Source: Doryteuthis pealeii (lineage: Eukaryota > Mollusca > Cephalopoda > Myopsida > Loliginidae). Taken from it: a DNA stretch of 64,000 nt. Every line of letters begins with the position of its first letter. Positions within the stretch are counted from its first letter, which is position 1. Shown here one piece after another: positions 29,841 to 40,560 of the stretch. A program made the position numbers and the translations under genes. The notes beneath the pieces are model-generated. The model made no database searches. It was not told the DNA's origin and saw only the letters and a list, made by a program, of their open reading frames with translations. The stretch is from NCBI GenBank assembly GCA_023376005.1, contig CM042152.1, forward strand, positions 79,870,920 to 79,934,919, in the 5' to 3' direction.

Positions 29841-30161
29841 AGCGCCTCTTTAATTTAAAGGTTGCTTAAATTTCTCTCTGGCCTCGATTTTGACTGTTAT
29901 GCTTCTATCCGTGTTATTGCATTTAACCAAGTGTTTGCGGAATGTGGATACTTGTCTATGTAAATGTTCCTTGACGCTAATGTGTAGTGATCTAGTGGTG
30001 CTGCCTATGTAGAATTGGTTGCATTTGTTACATTGTGTGCAGTACACCACATTCACTTCATGGCACATACCTGTGCTGCGGATAGGGCAGTTCACTAGTG
30101 TGCAACTAGTGGTATCCCTAATGACGGATTTTGGAGAGTTGTCAACTACATTAGTTGACAA
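29825..30161 (-). pseudogene. GIY-YIG endonuclease remnant of a Penelope-like element
   Basis: A minus-strand frame (30,161 to 29,850, 103 codons) contains the hallmarks of the GIY-YIG endonuclease that ends Penelope-like retroelement proteins: a Cys-rich lead (CTLVNCPIRSTGMC), VVYCTQCNKC with VVY at the GIY position, then FYIGSTTRSL at YIG with the following Arg, and KEHL. After FKQPLN a stop interrupts, but IKEALLI, the usual downstream motif, follows in a shifted frame (about 29,830-29,848). So a C-terminal piece with at least one frameshift and no reverse transcriptase. It supports past Penelope-like activity here, the main known carriers of hammerheads in animals. Confidence 0.7.
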
Positions 30162-30324
30162 CTATCCAAAAACTGTCATAGGGACACCACTTGATTTTAT
30201 CTCGAAATATTAAGAATAAATTAAAGGTTAACAAACAACACCATAGTTACATTATTTTTCTTTACATTTGCATTGTGATAGCCTCCAAAACCAACCAATA
30301 TAAGGACAATGCTTCAAGCAAATT

Positions 30325-30548
30325 TTATATATATATAACATACCAAACTTATTTGTAAATCCTTGCGGTGAGAAAAAACCCAGCAAATAGTTTGATTGTA
30401 AAAATATACTACCAAACATCAACCGGGGAGAAAAAGATTTTTGGAAAAAAGAAAAGACCAAGATAATCGTACCAACAAAAAATAATCTATTGGTACAATA
30501 TTTTGGCCAAAAGAAAAAACAATTTATATGCATATATATATATATATA
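30325..30548. mobile_element. (TA)n-bounded element related to 16,477-16,765
   Basis: Shares AAGAAAAGACCAA (30,450), CGTACCAACAAAAAATAATC and TTTTGGCCAAAAGA with the element near 16,600. No ORF beyond short AT-rich frames. Confidence 0.5.
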
Positions 30549-30589
30549 AGATATATATATTCATACAAAACCGCCAGGAGACTAAAGCT

Positions 30590-30775
30590 AATAATTAAAA
30601 AATGCTCAATACCTAAGTAGAGCAAATAATAAAGATAAATCTAATGAGTCAGACGAACCTACTAAAAGTTTCGTTTAATGCTCTTCAGGGCTAAGAGTCA
30701 GATCTTAGCCCTGAAGAGCATTAAACGAAACTTTTAGTAGGTTCGTCTGACTCATTAGATTTATCTTTATATATA
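30590..30775. mobile_element. Palindromic element with opposed hammerhead motifs
   Basis: Perfect 66-bp arms at 30,631-30,696 and 30,703-30,768 with a 6-bp spacer. The module AATGCTCAATACCTAAGTAG (30,600-30,619) stands on the left, as in related elements, and TA repeats lie on the right. Each arm carries a hammerhead core. Confidence 0.75.
30695..30753 (+). ncRNA. Hammerhead ribozyme motif with 8-bp outer helix
   Basis: CTGAAGA (30,711-30,717), GAAA (30,727-30,730), stem III ACT/AGT (30,730-30,732/30,736-30,738), A30739 at the cleavage position, inner stem I AGCC/GGTT (30,707-30,710/30,740-30,743), and a perfect outer helix GAGTCAGA/TCTGACTC (30,695-30,702/30,746-30,753) after an internal loop. 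Stem II is poor (one clear pair), so the ribozyme may be weak. A mirror copy is in the left arm on the minus strand. Confidence 0.6.
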
Positions 30776-31378
30776 TCTTATTATAATGGAGATTGTGTGT
30801 TTGTCTGTCTGTAACCGAAACTAAATCACTACTCAAGTCACAATTCCCTTAGTTATTGACATCACATTCACCATGAATTTATTTTTTATTCAAACCTCAA
30901 TTATTGATAAAATTGTTATATCTTATTAATACTGTTGGATCTACATACTAATAACATGCAAGTATATTTATATATTCAACAAAATAGTGGTTTACAGTGT
31001 GAACAAGAAGGCTAATTTGCATATTGATATTAAGAACTTGATTTTAATAAATATATGCTTAGTATTATTGATTTCTAATGGTTTGGTTTTCTCTTAACAA
31101 ATCTGAGCAAAAATCTCGGAATAAATCTTAAAAGAAATCCATAAACAAGACGAAAGAACTGTAATTTTATTAAATAATTCATAATCTAACTAAATAGATT
31201 AATTAGGAAAAATGAAAGATGGGAGTGATGGAAAATGATGGAAGAGTTAGATTTAAAGCTGTTCTATTTTTCGATTATACCCCCCCCCCTCAGTTTATCA
31301 TTTTCTAAATAGTTTCTAATTTGATACAATATTTTATTACATCAAAACCTAAATACTTGCATAAATATATTTGCTAGT
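30776..31378 (+). mobile_element. Helitron-like non-autonomous copy 1
   Basis: Starts TCTTATTATAATGGAGATTG and ends TATATTTGCTAGT. It aligns along its length with 34,734-35,347. The hairpin expected before the CTRRT end is lost here. There is no ORF. Confidence 0.5.
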
Positions 31379-31523
31379 ATATATAAAATACACAAATCTA
31401 TTATATAGATTTGTAAAAATGCTTTAATACTTGAGGTTTAAATTAGAGTTACCTCCCTTGGACTTATACAAATGATTGTGATTCTTTATTGATTCATAAA
31501 ATCAAATTTCAAAATTTAAGAAA

Positions 31524-31930
31524 ACTAGCAAAAATATGCGCCCTCCGCAAGTATTTAAGTTTTAATGTAATAGAATATATTAAATTAGAAAGACTAACAA
31601 AATTAAATGAGAATGCATAAAAAAGATTACAGTTATTTTAATTATATTTTAATTGGTTTCTATATAAAATTATTCATAGGATTGATTTTAATATGTTGGA
31701 GAATAAAACAATAATATTAGAGACCATGTGTTTATTTATGCAAATTACCCACACCATATATTATGTAAACTTTTATTTCTTAGTGATCTATAAAATAAAT
31801 TGCAGGATTTTAAACACAGTAATAACACGTTGTTTTTTTTAAGCAAATCTAACTCAGATTTTCATCAAGACATCATTAATAAATAAGATTTATTCTATGT
31901 ATTAATGATTGCCGAAATAGCTTTATTTAA
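31524..31930 (-). mobile_element. Helitron-like fragment
   Basis: Minus-strand end reads GGAGGGCGCATATTTTTGCTAGT-like and is followed by T, as expected for Helitron insertion between A and T. The rest (AATTGGTTTCTATATAAAAT, ATTCATAGGATTGATTTTAA) matches 41,328-41,590. Confidence 0.4.
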
Positions 31931-32061
31931 CCCATGCATTGGGTCCTAACAGATACTACCATCTGAGTCAGGAGATTGCAAGTTCAATCACTGTAGTCAT
32001 CCACTACATGATAAATGATATTTGACTAAGCAAGAACTTTTGAAAAACTCTAGAGATTTTC

Positions 32062-32343
32062 GGTAATCCTTAACTTTTTCCTCGTAAATTCCTACCATGA
32101 AATAAACTGAACCCTCATTTTATGTTCGTGTTTTTGCAATAAATGTTTCATTTTTCTTGCACCCATTATTTTACAATACTAAATATATTTTCTTTATTCT
32201 TTAACAAATAAAGAAAATATATTTAGTATTGTAAAATAACGGGTGCAAGTAAAATAAAACATTTATTGCAAAATCACGGACATAAAATGAGGGTTCAGTT
32301 TATTTCATGGTAGGAATTTATGAGGAAAAAGTTAAGGATTACC
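32062..32343. repeat. Near-perfect 282-bp palindrome
   Basis: Arms of about 138 bp (32,062-32,199 and 32,206-32,343) around a short CTTTAAC-like loop, with only a few mismatches. No hammerhead core seen in it. Possibly a fold-back transposon or an inverted duplication. Confidence 0.8.
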
Positions 32344-32539
32344 AGATTTTCTATATAAATTCTTCCTCTTTCTTTCTGCTAGGTTCATCCTGACGAGCTC
32401 AAAAGTAATTTCTGGAACTTCAACTTTTAAAGAATGCATAATTATTTAAATGCATGTGACAAAACAAAAGACGACTTATTAATATTTGAAGATCACTAAA
32501 TGAAAGGTAAGTCTAAATTTTGATTTCACTGATTAACCA

Positions 32540-32790
32540 TTGTATAAAAATATCTAAAGTAGGCAGGTTGTCTCCCTTGGTTGACATACCCCCTTGCAAA
32601 ACAACCAATCACAGGCCAGCAATTTTTAGTGCCAGAAATCAAAGATAAGAATCTTTTTCTTTTTTCAACCAACATCTCATGGAGTCTGTTGCTCCCACTA
32701 ATTCAGCAGAATATGAAAAGAACCATTGTAAGTACAAGAACTTTCACATAACCATTTACCAAGGACTTAGTTAAGTGGACTTATATTCGT
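32540..32790 (+). repeat. Dispersed repeat, inverted copy at 35,890-36,140
   Basis: The two share AGGTTGTCTCCCTTGGT, CAACCAACATCTC-like and GGACTTAGTTAAGTGG blocks in opposite orientation, 3 kb apart. Confidence 0.55.
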
Positions 32791-32796
32791 TCTAAT

Positions 32797-33085
32797 GGAG
32801 GCGCGTGATCAAATGGTTAGAGTCATAGGAAATGGACTCGTCGACCCGAGTTCAATTCCTGGACGAAGCTGTTTGAATTTCACATAGCGCTAATACCCTT
32901 GTGAAAGGTATGAATCCAATTCTCCCTCCAGCTATGGGATAAATAGCAGGGTAGACTGGGCTCTTTAACCCTGGCTAGGTAACCGGTCTAGGAGAAGGAA
33001 AACTCTGAATTCAAATCTGTTGAACTCCGCTTAAGAAATTGACCTTGTGTCACATCCTGCTCGTACGGAGGGGTTGGTAAATATA
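32797..33085 (+). mobile_element. SINE-2, tRNA-derived
   Basis: Head GGAGGCGCGTGATCAAATGG with A-box-like GTGATCAAATGG and clear B box GAGTTCAATTCC (about 32,849-32,860). The body has GAAAGGTATGAATCC and GGTAACCGGTCTAGGAG. The 3' part TGACCTTGTGTCACATCCTG is shared with 24,925 and inverted at 36,190-36,320. It ends in TA repeats. Confidence 0.75.
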
Positions 33086-33414
33086 TATATTCGTTTATAT
33101 TTAGGCAAATTTATATAGCCGCAAATAGTATAATTGTTTGTAACAGAAAATATTACAACTGTATTTTCTTTATGTATAAATGTAATACAATATTATTTGA
33201 AATTTCAAATTGTGTCCATGTATTTCCTGATTCTAACTCCATATTTGCAGTTTAATTCAGCATAAATTGTTCAATATTAGTATCTTTCTCACTTACCTTT
33301 TTGTTGCTTTGTTAGTAAATGAATATCGTTTTAGTTGCTTTTCACGTGAGTACTACATAGATATCTATGATGCTTAGCTTTGTACAGTGTAGGACCAAAA
33401 AGTAGGTAAGATTG
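33086..33414. other. AT-rich stretch, nothing recognised
   Basis: No gene or repeat family supported. Confidence 0.4.
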
Positions 33415-33970
33415 TGGTTTGGTTTGTTTTATGGCATATCAACCATTGTGGGTCATTTAATGCCGGCAAAGTTTTGAAAGATTCATAGCGTTATTTGGAA
33501 GAAAATATTTTAAACTCAATTATTTTGTAAACAAATTTTCTGTTTAACCCATAGATGGTACTACTACTCAGAGTTAGCGTGGAACTAGGAGCAATGATGA
33601 TGAAGGGGTGCTCTACATTCCCTAGACCTCCAGAACTGGAACCTCACCATCAGATAGAGTTTAACGTGATTCCTTAGCCACCACCCTCTAGCACCCTTAT
33701 GATAAAAAGGGTTGGGGCGTGCTATAAGGCCAATAGGGTTGGGACAATCATATAGATGCTGGGGCTTGATGTGATCAGCCAATTGATTGAAGGAGACCTC
33801 ATGTCATGGACTGCTCATCCACCTGGATTCCATCCTAAAGTATCATGGGTCACCCCCACAACCAACAGGTGGCCCCATTTGGGGGAGGGGGGTTCTTTGT
33901 TTAATAGCATATCACCTTTCATGGGTTATTTCATGCCAAAGTAGAAGAAAAGTTGTGGTACTATTTAACC
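33415..33970 (+). mobile_element. Repeat B copy, internally deleted
   Basis: Head TTTTATGGCATATCAACC, a middle starting GGTACTACTACTC, GCTGGGGCTTGATGTGATC, and the tail to about 33,900, followed by a second head-like ATAGCATATCACC...TTATTTCATGCC. Confidence 0.6.
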
Positions 33971-34584
33971 CATAACAGAGATGGGTAAGTAGTTTGTACC
34001 TTTCTTAAGGGCATTAATCCAAAAGTGAATGTAATAATACAACTGGAGCTGAAATCCCAGACAACGATGTCACAGCTCCTTAATACTCACCTTAGCTACT
34101 ATCTCATGGGGACTCATACGAAGCAAACATATGCTTAAAATTCTAAATCACTCGAAAGGGATAATTTTAAGTAGGATAAAGCCATAGAGTGAAAGAGGCA
34201 TTTTGGTGTAAGCAGGCTGCGCAAGGAGAGAATGCCAGGTTTCTTTTTGAATGGATCGGTCGGCGAGTGAACCTAGCTAAATAGATCCATGTAGTGGTAT
34301 GACCAGCTTTGTTACCCCCCCCCAAACTAAACCTTCCGGCTTATATGCAGAGTCGTGATGACACACTCATGTATTCACTTCTTATTTTTTGAATAAAGAA
34401 TTTGGAGTGAGTACATGTGCTCACTGCAAATATTATCTCATGGGGACTCCCTCATAAGAAGATTGTGTTTGCACCAGTCTTTCAAGTGGAGGTGGGGTGG
34501 GGTGGGGTGGGTTGGGGGGCAAGCTAAAACTAACTTCATCAAATTCCTTCAAGTCTTACAATTTCTGCTGATTTGAATTACACA
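33971..34584. other. Stretch without recognised gene
   Basis: Contains the repeated phrase CTCATGGGGACTC (34,104 and 34,438) and a GGTGG-rich block at 34,490. Not identified. Confidence 0.4.
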
Positions 34585-35855
34585 AATGTGGAATTAACAA
34601 AAGTTAGAAACAGGAAATGCACAAACATAACTTTGAATTTTAAATAAAACTGTATTATTACATTTATACATACAAGAAAAAACACTTGTAATAATTGTTG
34701 TTGCAAATTGTCTGAGGCAAATATCAGATTATATCTTATTATAATGGAGATTGTGTGTTTTTCTGTCTGTAACCGAAACTATATTACTACTCAAGTCACA
34801 ATTCCCTTCGTTATTTACATCACATTCTCCATGATTTTATTTATATTTAAACCTCAATTACTAATAAAATTGCTTAACCTTTTTATTAGTGTTGTCCATA
34901 TCTACATACAAATAACATGGAATTGTATTTATATATACAAAAAATAGCGGTTTACAGTGTGAATGGGAAGGCTAATTTGTATATTGATATTAAAAATGTG
35001 ATTTTATTAAATATGTGCTTAGTATTATTGATTTCTAATTGTTTGGTTTTATTTTAATGAATATAAGCAAAAATCTCTTCAATGAATCTTAAATGAAATC
35101 CATTAACAAGAAAAAAAAAAATTTTATTCTTTATTTCCTAATTTAACTAAATAGTTAAATAAGTAAAATTCAGCAATGAAAGACGGGAGTGATGGAAGAG
35201 TAAGTTTCATTTCTATTTTTCTATTTTTCTCCCACTCTGTTACATATCTTTTTATCTGCCTTCTTATTATACTTTCTAATTTAATATGATATTTCATTAC
35301 ATTAAAACTTAAATACTTGCACCCGGAGGGTGCATATATTTGCTAGTAAATATAAATGAATACAAGTCCACTTAACTTAATTTTCTTCTTCTGTTTCTCG
35401 TCCCCGGTATCACATCCGTTTCCGGTCAAAACCCGGAACTTCCATTTTTATTTAAAAATCTATTTCCAGGGTTATTCTACGGTCATTGCTGGCACCCCAT
35501 TGTGTGTTTACTCTTCCAAACCTTAACCTTTGTTCTTATTTCTTTTTCTTCTCTTTCTCCAGAAATCCGATTACCGTTTTATTTTTCAATTCCTGAAGAC
35601 CATAGTAATTATACTACACATGAGATGATGATTGAATATTACACTTATCATATCAATTTTATTATGCTAATCATTTTTATATTAGACTATATATACTGTC
35701 AAAACTTATGTGCTGATTCAAACCATGAATGTGGAATTAACAAGAGTTAGAAACAGGAAATATACAAACACAACTTGGAATTTCAAACAACACTATATTA
35801 ATACATTTATAGACACAAGGAAATCCACATGTAATAATTGTTGTTGCTAATGATA
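34585..35855 (+). repeat. Direct repeat pair on either side of a Helitron-like copy
   Basis: 34,585-34,707 and 35,727-35,855 share AATGTGGAATTAACAA, GTTAGAAACAGGAAAT and GTAATAATTGTTGTTGC. The Helitron-like copy begins shortly after the first repeat. Confidence 0.6.
34734..35347 (+). mobile_element. Helitron-like non-autonomous copy 2, with 3' hairpin
   Basis: Begins TCTTATTATAATGGAGATTG and ends in a hairpin GCACCC-GGA-GGGTGC (35,319-35,333), nine bases, then CTAGT (35,343-35,347). A TC start, a hairpin about ten bases before a CTRRT end and absence of terminal inverted repeats are Helitron hallmarks. The base after the end is A, not the expected T, which weakens the case. No Rep/helicase frame. 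Confidence 0.55.
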
Positions 35856-35889
35856 GTATTGTCTGTGGGAAATGTCAATTGTATAAATA

Positions 35890-36140
35890 TAAGGAATACA
35901 ATTCCACTTAACTGAGTCCTTGGAATATTTACAGTAAGTTATTGTACTTACAGCACTTTTCTATCCCTGCTGAATTATTGGGAGTGACGATTTTTACATC
36001 CAACTCCAAGAGATGCTGGTACAAAGAGAGGAAGATATCTATCTTCAATTGATGCCACCAAAACTTGCAAACCCTGCTTGGTTGGTTTGAAAAGGGGCAT
36101 GTTGACCAAGGGAGACAACCTACCTACCGTAGATATTTTT
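35890..36140 (-). repeat. Inverted copy of 32,540-32,790
   Basis: See the entry at 32,540. The SINE-2 fragment that follows is on the opposite side relative to the first copy. Confidence 0.55.
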
Positions 36141-36189
36141 TATAAATTTGAACAATAGAAAATCTTGAAGACTTGATATTTATGTATAT

Positions 36190-36330
36190 ACCCAACCCCT
36201 CCGCCACAGTCAGGATGTGACAAAAGATTAATTTTTAAGCGGAGTATTGCTAGTGTGAATTCAGAGTTTCTCTTCTCCTAGACTGGTTGTCTTACTCTAC
36301 TATTTACCCATATCAGAGTCATGACTTCAA
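36190..36330 (-). mobile_element. SINE-2 3' fragment
   Basis: Minus-strand TTGTCACATCCTGACTG and GAGAAACTCTGAATTC blocks match the 3' part of the SINE at 32,797-33,085. Confidence 0.55.
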
Positions 36331-36374
36331 TTTGATGTATAGATCTTTGTTTTTTGTATAATTCCATAACATTA

Positions 36375-36605
36375 GGGGCCGGGTTAGCTCAGTCGGTAGA
36401 GCGTTTGGCTAGAAACCACAAGGTTCCTAGTTCGATAACGGTCCTCGCCAACTCAGCGTATGAGTAGCACAAGGATCAGTGCAGTAAAGTAAGGAGCTGA
36501 TGGTAGGTGTGGCGCTCCACCTCAGACGCTAAAATAATCTCCTTGGTCTAGTGCGAGTGAAAAGGGGATAGACTCCCTCGCTGATTGGCCCCAACGACTT
36601 TACTT
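36375..36605 (+). mobile_element. SINE-T, full length, well preserved
   Basis: Head GGGCCGGGTTAGCTCAGTCG with A box TAGCTCAGTCGG and B box AGTTCGATAACGG, body GGTAGGTGTGGCGCTCCACC, end CCCAACGACTTTAC. Looks younger than most other copies. Confidence 0.8.
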
Positions 36606-36764
36606 ACTTATTAACTCTACTTAAAAAAAATCAATTCAGTGAGAAATTGGTGGATTGAAATTGTTAGAGGGATAACTGTGGTGATGACTCATAAATATGG
36701 AGGTAATGGGGTTCACTTAGCTTGTGGGGGGGGGTGAAGATAGGTAATTTTGATAAAGAAAAAA

Positions 36765-37016
36765 GTAAAGTCAATAGGGTGGCCTAATGTTGGTATCAGC
36801 CAGACAGTGGGGGAGTCTATCCTCTTTGCACTAGCGCTAAACCAAGGAGATTGTTTTTTTTTTCATCTGAGGTGGAGCGCCACACCTATCATCAACTCCA
36901 CTTTACCACACAGATTTCTGTGCTACTTACACACTGAGTTGGTCAGGGCCAGTATTGAACCAGGTATCTTGCAATTCCTAGGCAACTGCTCTACCGACTG
37001 AGCTAAACCGGCCCTA
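36765..37016 (-). mobile_element. SINE-T, full length
   Basis: Minus-strand head AGGGCCGGTTTAGCTCAGTC through body and end. It faces the copy at 36,375, so the two form an inverted pair about 160 bp apart. Confidence 0.8.
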
Positions 37017-37267
37017 TTAATTAATTAATAGTTAACAAATTTAATAGTTAACAAATTAGTCTCACAGGATTAATTGAATGCTGCATATGTGTGACTTTTT
37101 GTCGGATTAACAAAAGTCTAGTAAATACATTGGAAACCAAAAAAAAAAAAATGTAAAAAAAACAATTCTGTAAAGGGAGATAATTCTTGTAATTTATTAT
37201 CTCCCTTCGTAATTGTGGGCATTTACAAAATATTGTCATCAAAGGAAAAAATAGTCAAGACTTTTTG

Positions 37268-39770
37268 TCAATAAAACTTTTATTTGAAATGTCCTTATTT
37301 TTTGATAATTTCGAAGATGATACAGAAATGTCAGAGGCTAAGGAGAGAAAGAAGGAATTAAAATGAAAAAAAAATATGGATCAAACAAAAGAAATTAAAC
37401 TTTTTTCTTTTTTTTTTTTGTAAATGAAAAATTTAAATTGGTAATTATTAAAATAAGAATATTAAAGGAAAAATGAAATAAAAAAAGATTTCGACATAAG
37501 TTTAAACAGTAATGAAAAGTTGCAGGAGGAGGAGGAAGAGGTTATTTTGAAAAAATGAAACATAAATAATCTTTAATTTTTTTTGTTTGTTTGGTTTATG
37601 GCATATCAACCTCGGTGGGTCATTTAATGCTGACAATTTTTTGTTGTTAAAAAAGGTTATTTTAAAATCAAAGTGAAGAAAGATGTTATTTTTATTTTTT
37701 ACAAAATTTTAAAAAATTAAAAAGAGAAAAAAAAAAAAGAGATTTTTTTCTTTTAAATGTTAACGTATTTAAAAAAAAACAAAATTAACATAGAATTTTT
37801 TTTTTTTACAACGTTTATTTGACAGTCGAAATAATGGCAGCATGGCTGTTCTATGCAAAAACTGGTTAAAAAAACAAAAAAAAAAAACTCATCGTATACA
37901 GCAAAAGCCTGTCAGGGTAATCAAAGGCTTTCAGCTTTTTAATTACTTTTTGATCATTATTATCAATTAGTTCACTAAATAATTGAAACACTGATCAATT
38001 CTACACTATTTTCTCTTATTAGTTTTGTAGATTTAATCATTTTTTATATTCAAATATTTACAATGCACAATATTGGCAGTATAAATTTCTATTTAATACT
38101 TTTTTTCTTCACTTGCAGAGACTACGATACATTTCCAACTAAAACATCCTAATATCCTAAATAACAGTTTTAAAAAGAATAACATACATATATATGTACA
38201 TATACATATTTTTTTCTGTTAATCTTTACATATATATATAAAGTTGTTTTTTTTTGTTTTTTGTTTTTTTAAATTTTCTTTGATTCTCTGTAGATTTTGC
38301 TGTTCTTTCTTTCTTTCCTTTGTCTCCATTCCTATTTTTTATAATGACTCTCCATTCCTATTTTTATAATGACTCATTCTTTAATACTCATACACTCAAT
38401 CTGACAGTTTCTCATCCCCACCCGTCCCTTCAGATGAAAAATAAATGCAAAAGCTCTTTGTTTTAATTTCATTTTTTTTTTCCTGCTCATTTTAGCAGGA
38501 TGCAGTTTATAGCTGGACACCTTTTTTTTCATTTTTCTAAATTTGGTTGGATCCATAGCAAAAAGGCGATAATTTCCAGGAGGAGGCTTGACCCTCGATA
38601 AAGTTATAATCAGAAGCAGAATCAATATTAATGGTTGTAGAACAAAGTGTAGTATCAGTCTCATTTAAGTGCCTCATTTAAATAACGGTCATAAAACAAA
38701 GAATTGGCATCGGTTGGATTGATATATATATATATATCCATATGTCATTGTAAAAGAGATTGCTGAGTTTCACATAAAAGTCTTTTTTAGGAATAGTCAT
38801 TGGTTAAACCCCTTTTTTAATTTTTTAAAAACTATAAATGTCCAGTTGGTTTGCTTGTTATTTTTGTTTTCTTTTTTCTTTTCTCGCCAGTTGATCTATT
38901 TAACCCAATGGACCTGAGATATTGCATAGATCAGATTATCAAAAATGCACAAAAAGAAAGCCACATCCTTTCAAGACGTTTTTTCACCAAATTTAAATTT
39001 TTCCAGAATACATCAAAGGGAGGTAAATCGTATTCGTTATTTCTTTGATGTTAATTGCTCGAGTGCAATGGGTTAAGTTTCTTTTGAATATTGGGTTTTT
39101 TTCTTTTCTTTTCAAATCTTTGTTTTAAAAAATCCGGTAAGAAATAGTCTTTTTTAATTTTTTTTTTTTTGACGTTGATTATTCGGCTTTGTAACATTTT
39201 TATATATTTCTGTTTCAAATTTACTTTGTACATTTCTAGTCTAGGCATTTTTTTTTCCACCTCAATATACTAAATTTTGGTTGTCAGTATTTTGTTTCTT
39301 TTTTTTTTAAATAAGAATTTTTCTCTGGTTTTTGTTTTTTTCTTTCTTTCTTCAAAGGTAACTGGGAATGACCAGTTTAATCATTTATACATTTTTGTAC
39401 AAAAATAAATTCAACCAACAAGAAAAAGGTTGAAATTTGCTTTTTAACTTCGACTTTTGGTTTTTTTGGTTTTTTTCCTTAGGATTTGTCGAAGATTAAA
39501 AAAAAAAGAAAAAAGACAAATCTTGGAGAAACAAGGGAAAAAAAAAATAACGTAACGTGGTGATAACCAAATGGACAACATGGAGGTCAATCCCTTGAGC
39601 CTTAAGAGATTGACCACATTTGATGGCATTAATGGTTTTGGTTTTTTCTCATTCTTAACGTTTGTTTCTCCAGTTGAAATGATTGGTCATTTGTTATTAA
39701 TTGAAACTGCAGTTCCTTGTGGGACATCTTGAAAAATTGCAGAGAAAGTTTTTGTTATTTTTTTTGTTGT
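37268..39770 (-). other. Probable 3' UTR of an unknown minus-strand gene
   Basis: About 2.5 kb directly downstream of the exon at 39,771-39,887. It is free of the SINEs and repeat B that fill the rest of the window, and is A/T-run rich as long invertebrate 3' UTRs often are. A minus-strand AATAAA lies near 37,280, a possible polyadenylation signal. Several T runs and a short (TA)n (38,727-38,740) occur. The extent is inferred; a shorter UTR is possible. Confidence 0.4.
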
Positions 39771-39887
39771 TTATAGCTTTGTCATCTGCATCACTTCTAT
39801 CTCCAAAATGGCTGGCTCATCCTCAGGATCTGTGAGTGATGATAGGGTTCCACTTGACAGAGATGGAGATGTTGAGGATTTCGCTTC
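39771..39887 (-). CDS. Candidate last coding exon, unknown protein
   Basis: On the minus strand, a pyrimidine tract and acceptor TTTCTCTGCTTTCAG (ending at 39,888) open a frame of 38 codons and TAA: EAKSSTSPSLSSGTLSSLTD, then PEDEPAILEIEVMQMTKL. The Ser/Thr-rich lead followed by an acidic stretch and a short hydrophobic C terminus looks like a real protein tail. Phase 0 is chosen because the other two frames close early or read poorly; it assumes the previous exon ends in phase 0. I do not recognise the family. Upstream exons would lie at higher coordinates and were not found before the gap. Confidence 0.5.
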   Translation of the reverse strand, partial: EAKSSTSPSLSSGTLSSLTDPEDEPAILEIEVMQMTKL

Positions 39888-40032
39888 CTGAAAGCAGAGA
39901 AAACACAAAATATTAGAGACATGTGAAAAAAAACAAAAAAAACTTACTAAATTTTATACATACCAATATTTTTTTCTTTTGAAATTCGCAACTAAAAGGA
40001 ATTTTCTCTTTAAAAATATACATTTTTAATAA

Positions 40033-40130
40033 TAATTAAATTTATTGCATACAGTGCTCAGGTGCACCACAACTCATCAAAGGCTCATGTATAGTACATA
40101 GAATAATGTACTAATGTCAGGAACATCCTG
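40033..40130 (-). mobile_element. CR1/L2-group 3' tail, inverted
   Basis: Reverse complement of the common tail (TTATTGCATACAGTGCTCAG onwards), abutting the RT fragment at 40,133. This and the plus-strand tail at 40,440-40,540 bracket the RT piece in opposite orientations, as twin priming or inversion might give. Confidence 0.65.
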
Positions 40131-40132
40131 AA

Positions 40133-40432
40133 CGCTGCAGATCTTTACTACAATCAGACCTGGACACAGTGCAACATTGGATCACTGACTGGCAACTGAA
40201 GCTGGCTGTGGACAAATGCACCACCATGCATTTTGGGAGGAAAAACCCATCATACATATACTCCCTCCACAACACTAATATCAAGGAATCTTCTTGTGAA
40301 CGTGATCTGGGTATTACTGTCAGCAGTGATTTACGTTGGACGAAACACATCTCCAAAATTGCCAACAAGGCAGAGGATGTCCTGGCATCACTCAGCAAGA
40401 CCTTTGTCAGACGCTCACCGGCTATCTATATT
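40133..40432 (+). pseudogene. CR1/L2-group reverse transcriptase thumb fragment
   Basis: An open frame reads SLLQSDLDTVQHWITDWQLK, then LAVDKCTTMHFGRKNP, then YSLHNTNIKESSCERDLGIT, then VSSDLRWTKHISKIANKAED. This is the region just after the catalytic palm of CR1/L2/Jockey-type reverse transcriptases (W-W-L--N--KC--M-FG, then -DLG--V--DL-W--HI). The palm with its YADD box is absent and so is the C-terminal part seen at 6,683; the tail follows directly. A 5'-truncated, internally deleted copy. Confidence 0.8.
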
Positions 40433-40560
40433 ACTACTGTAAACTGTTCATGTTCCTGAAACTACATTATTCTGTGTACTTGACATGAGACTTTGATGAG
40501 TTGTGGTGCACCTGAGTACTGTACACAATAAATTTCATCATCATGAACAGTTTACAGTAA

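Noticed and set aside
35502..35750. 82-codon ORF after a TTTCTCCAG acceptor-like site
   Set aside because: AT-rich composition, hydrophobic low-complexity reading, and overlap with a dispersed direct repeat.
38374..39048. ORFs of 96 codons (-) and 65 codons (+)
   Set aside because: They lie in the probable 3' UTR, are Lys- or Phe-rich, and have no convincing flanking signals or family resemblance.
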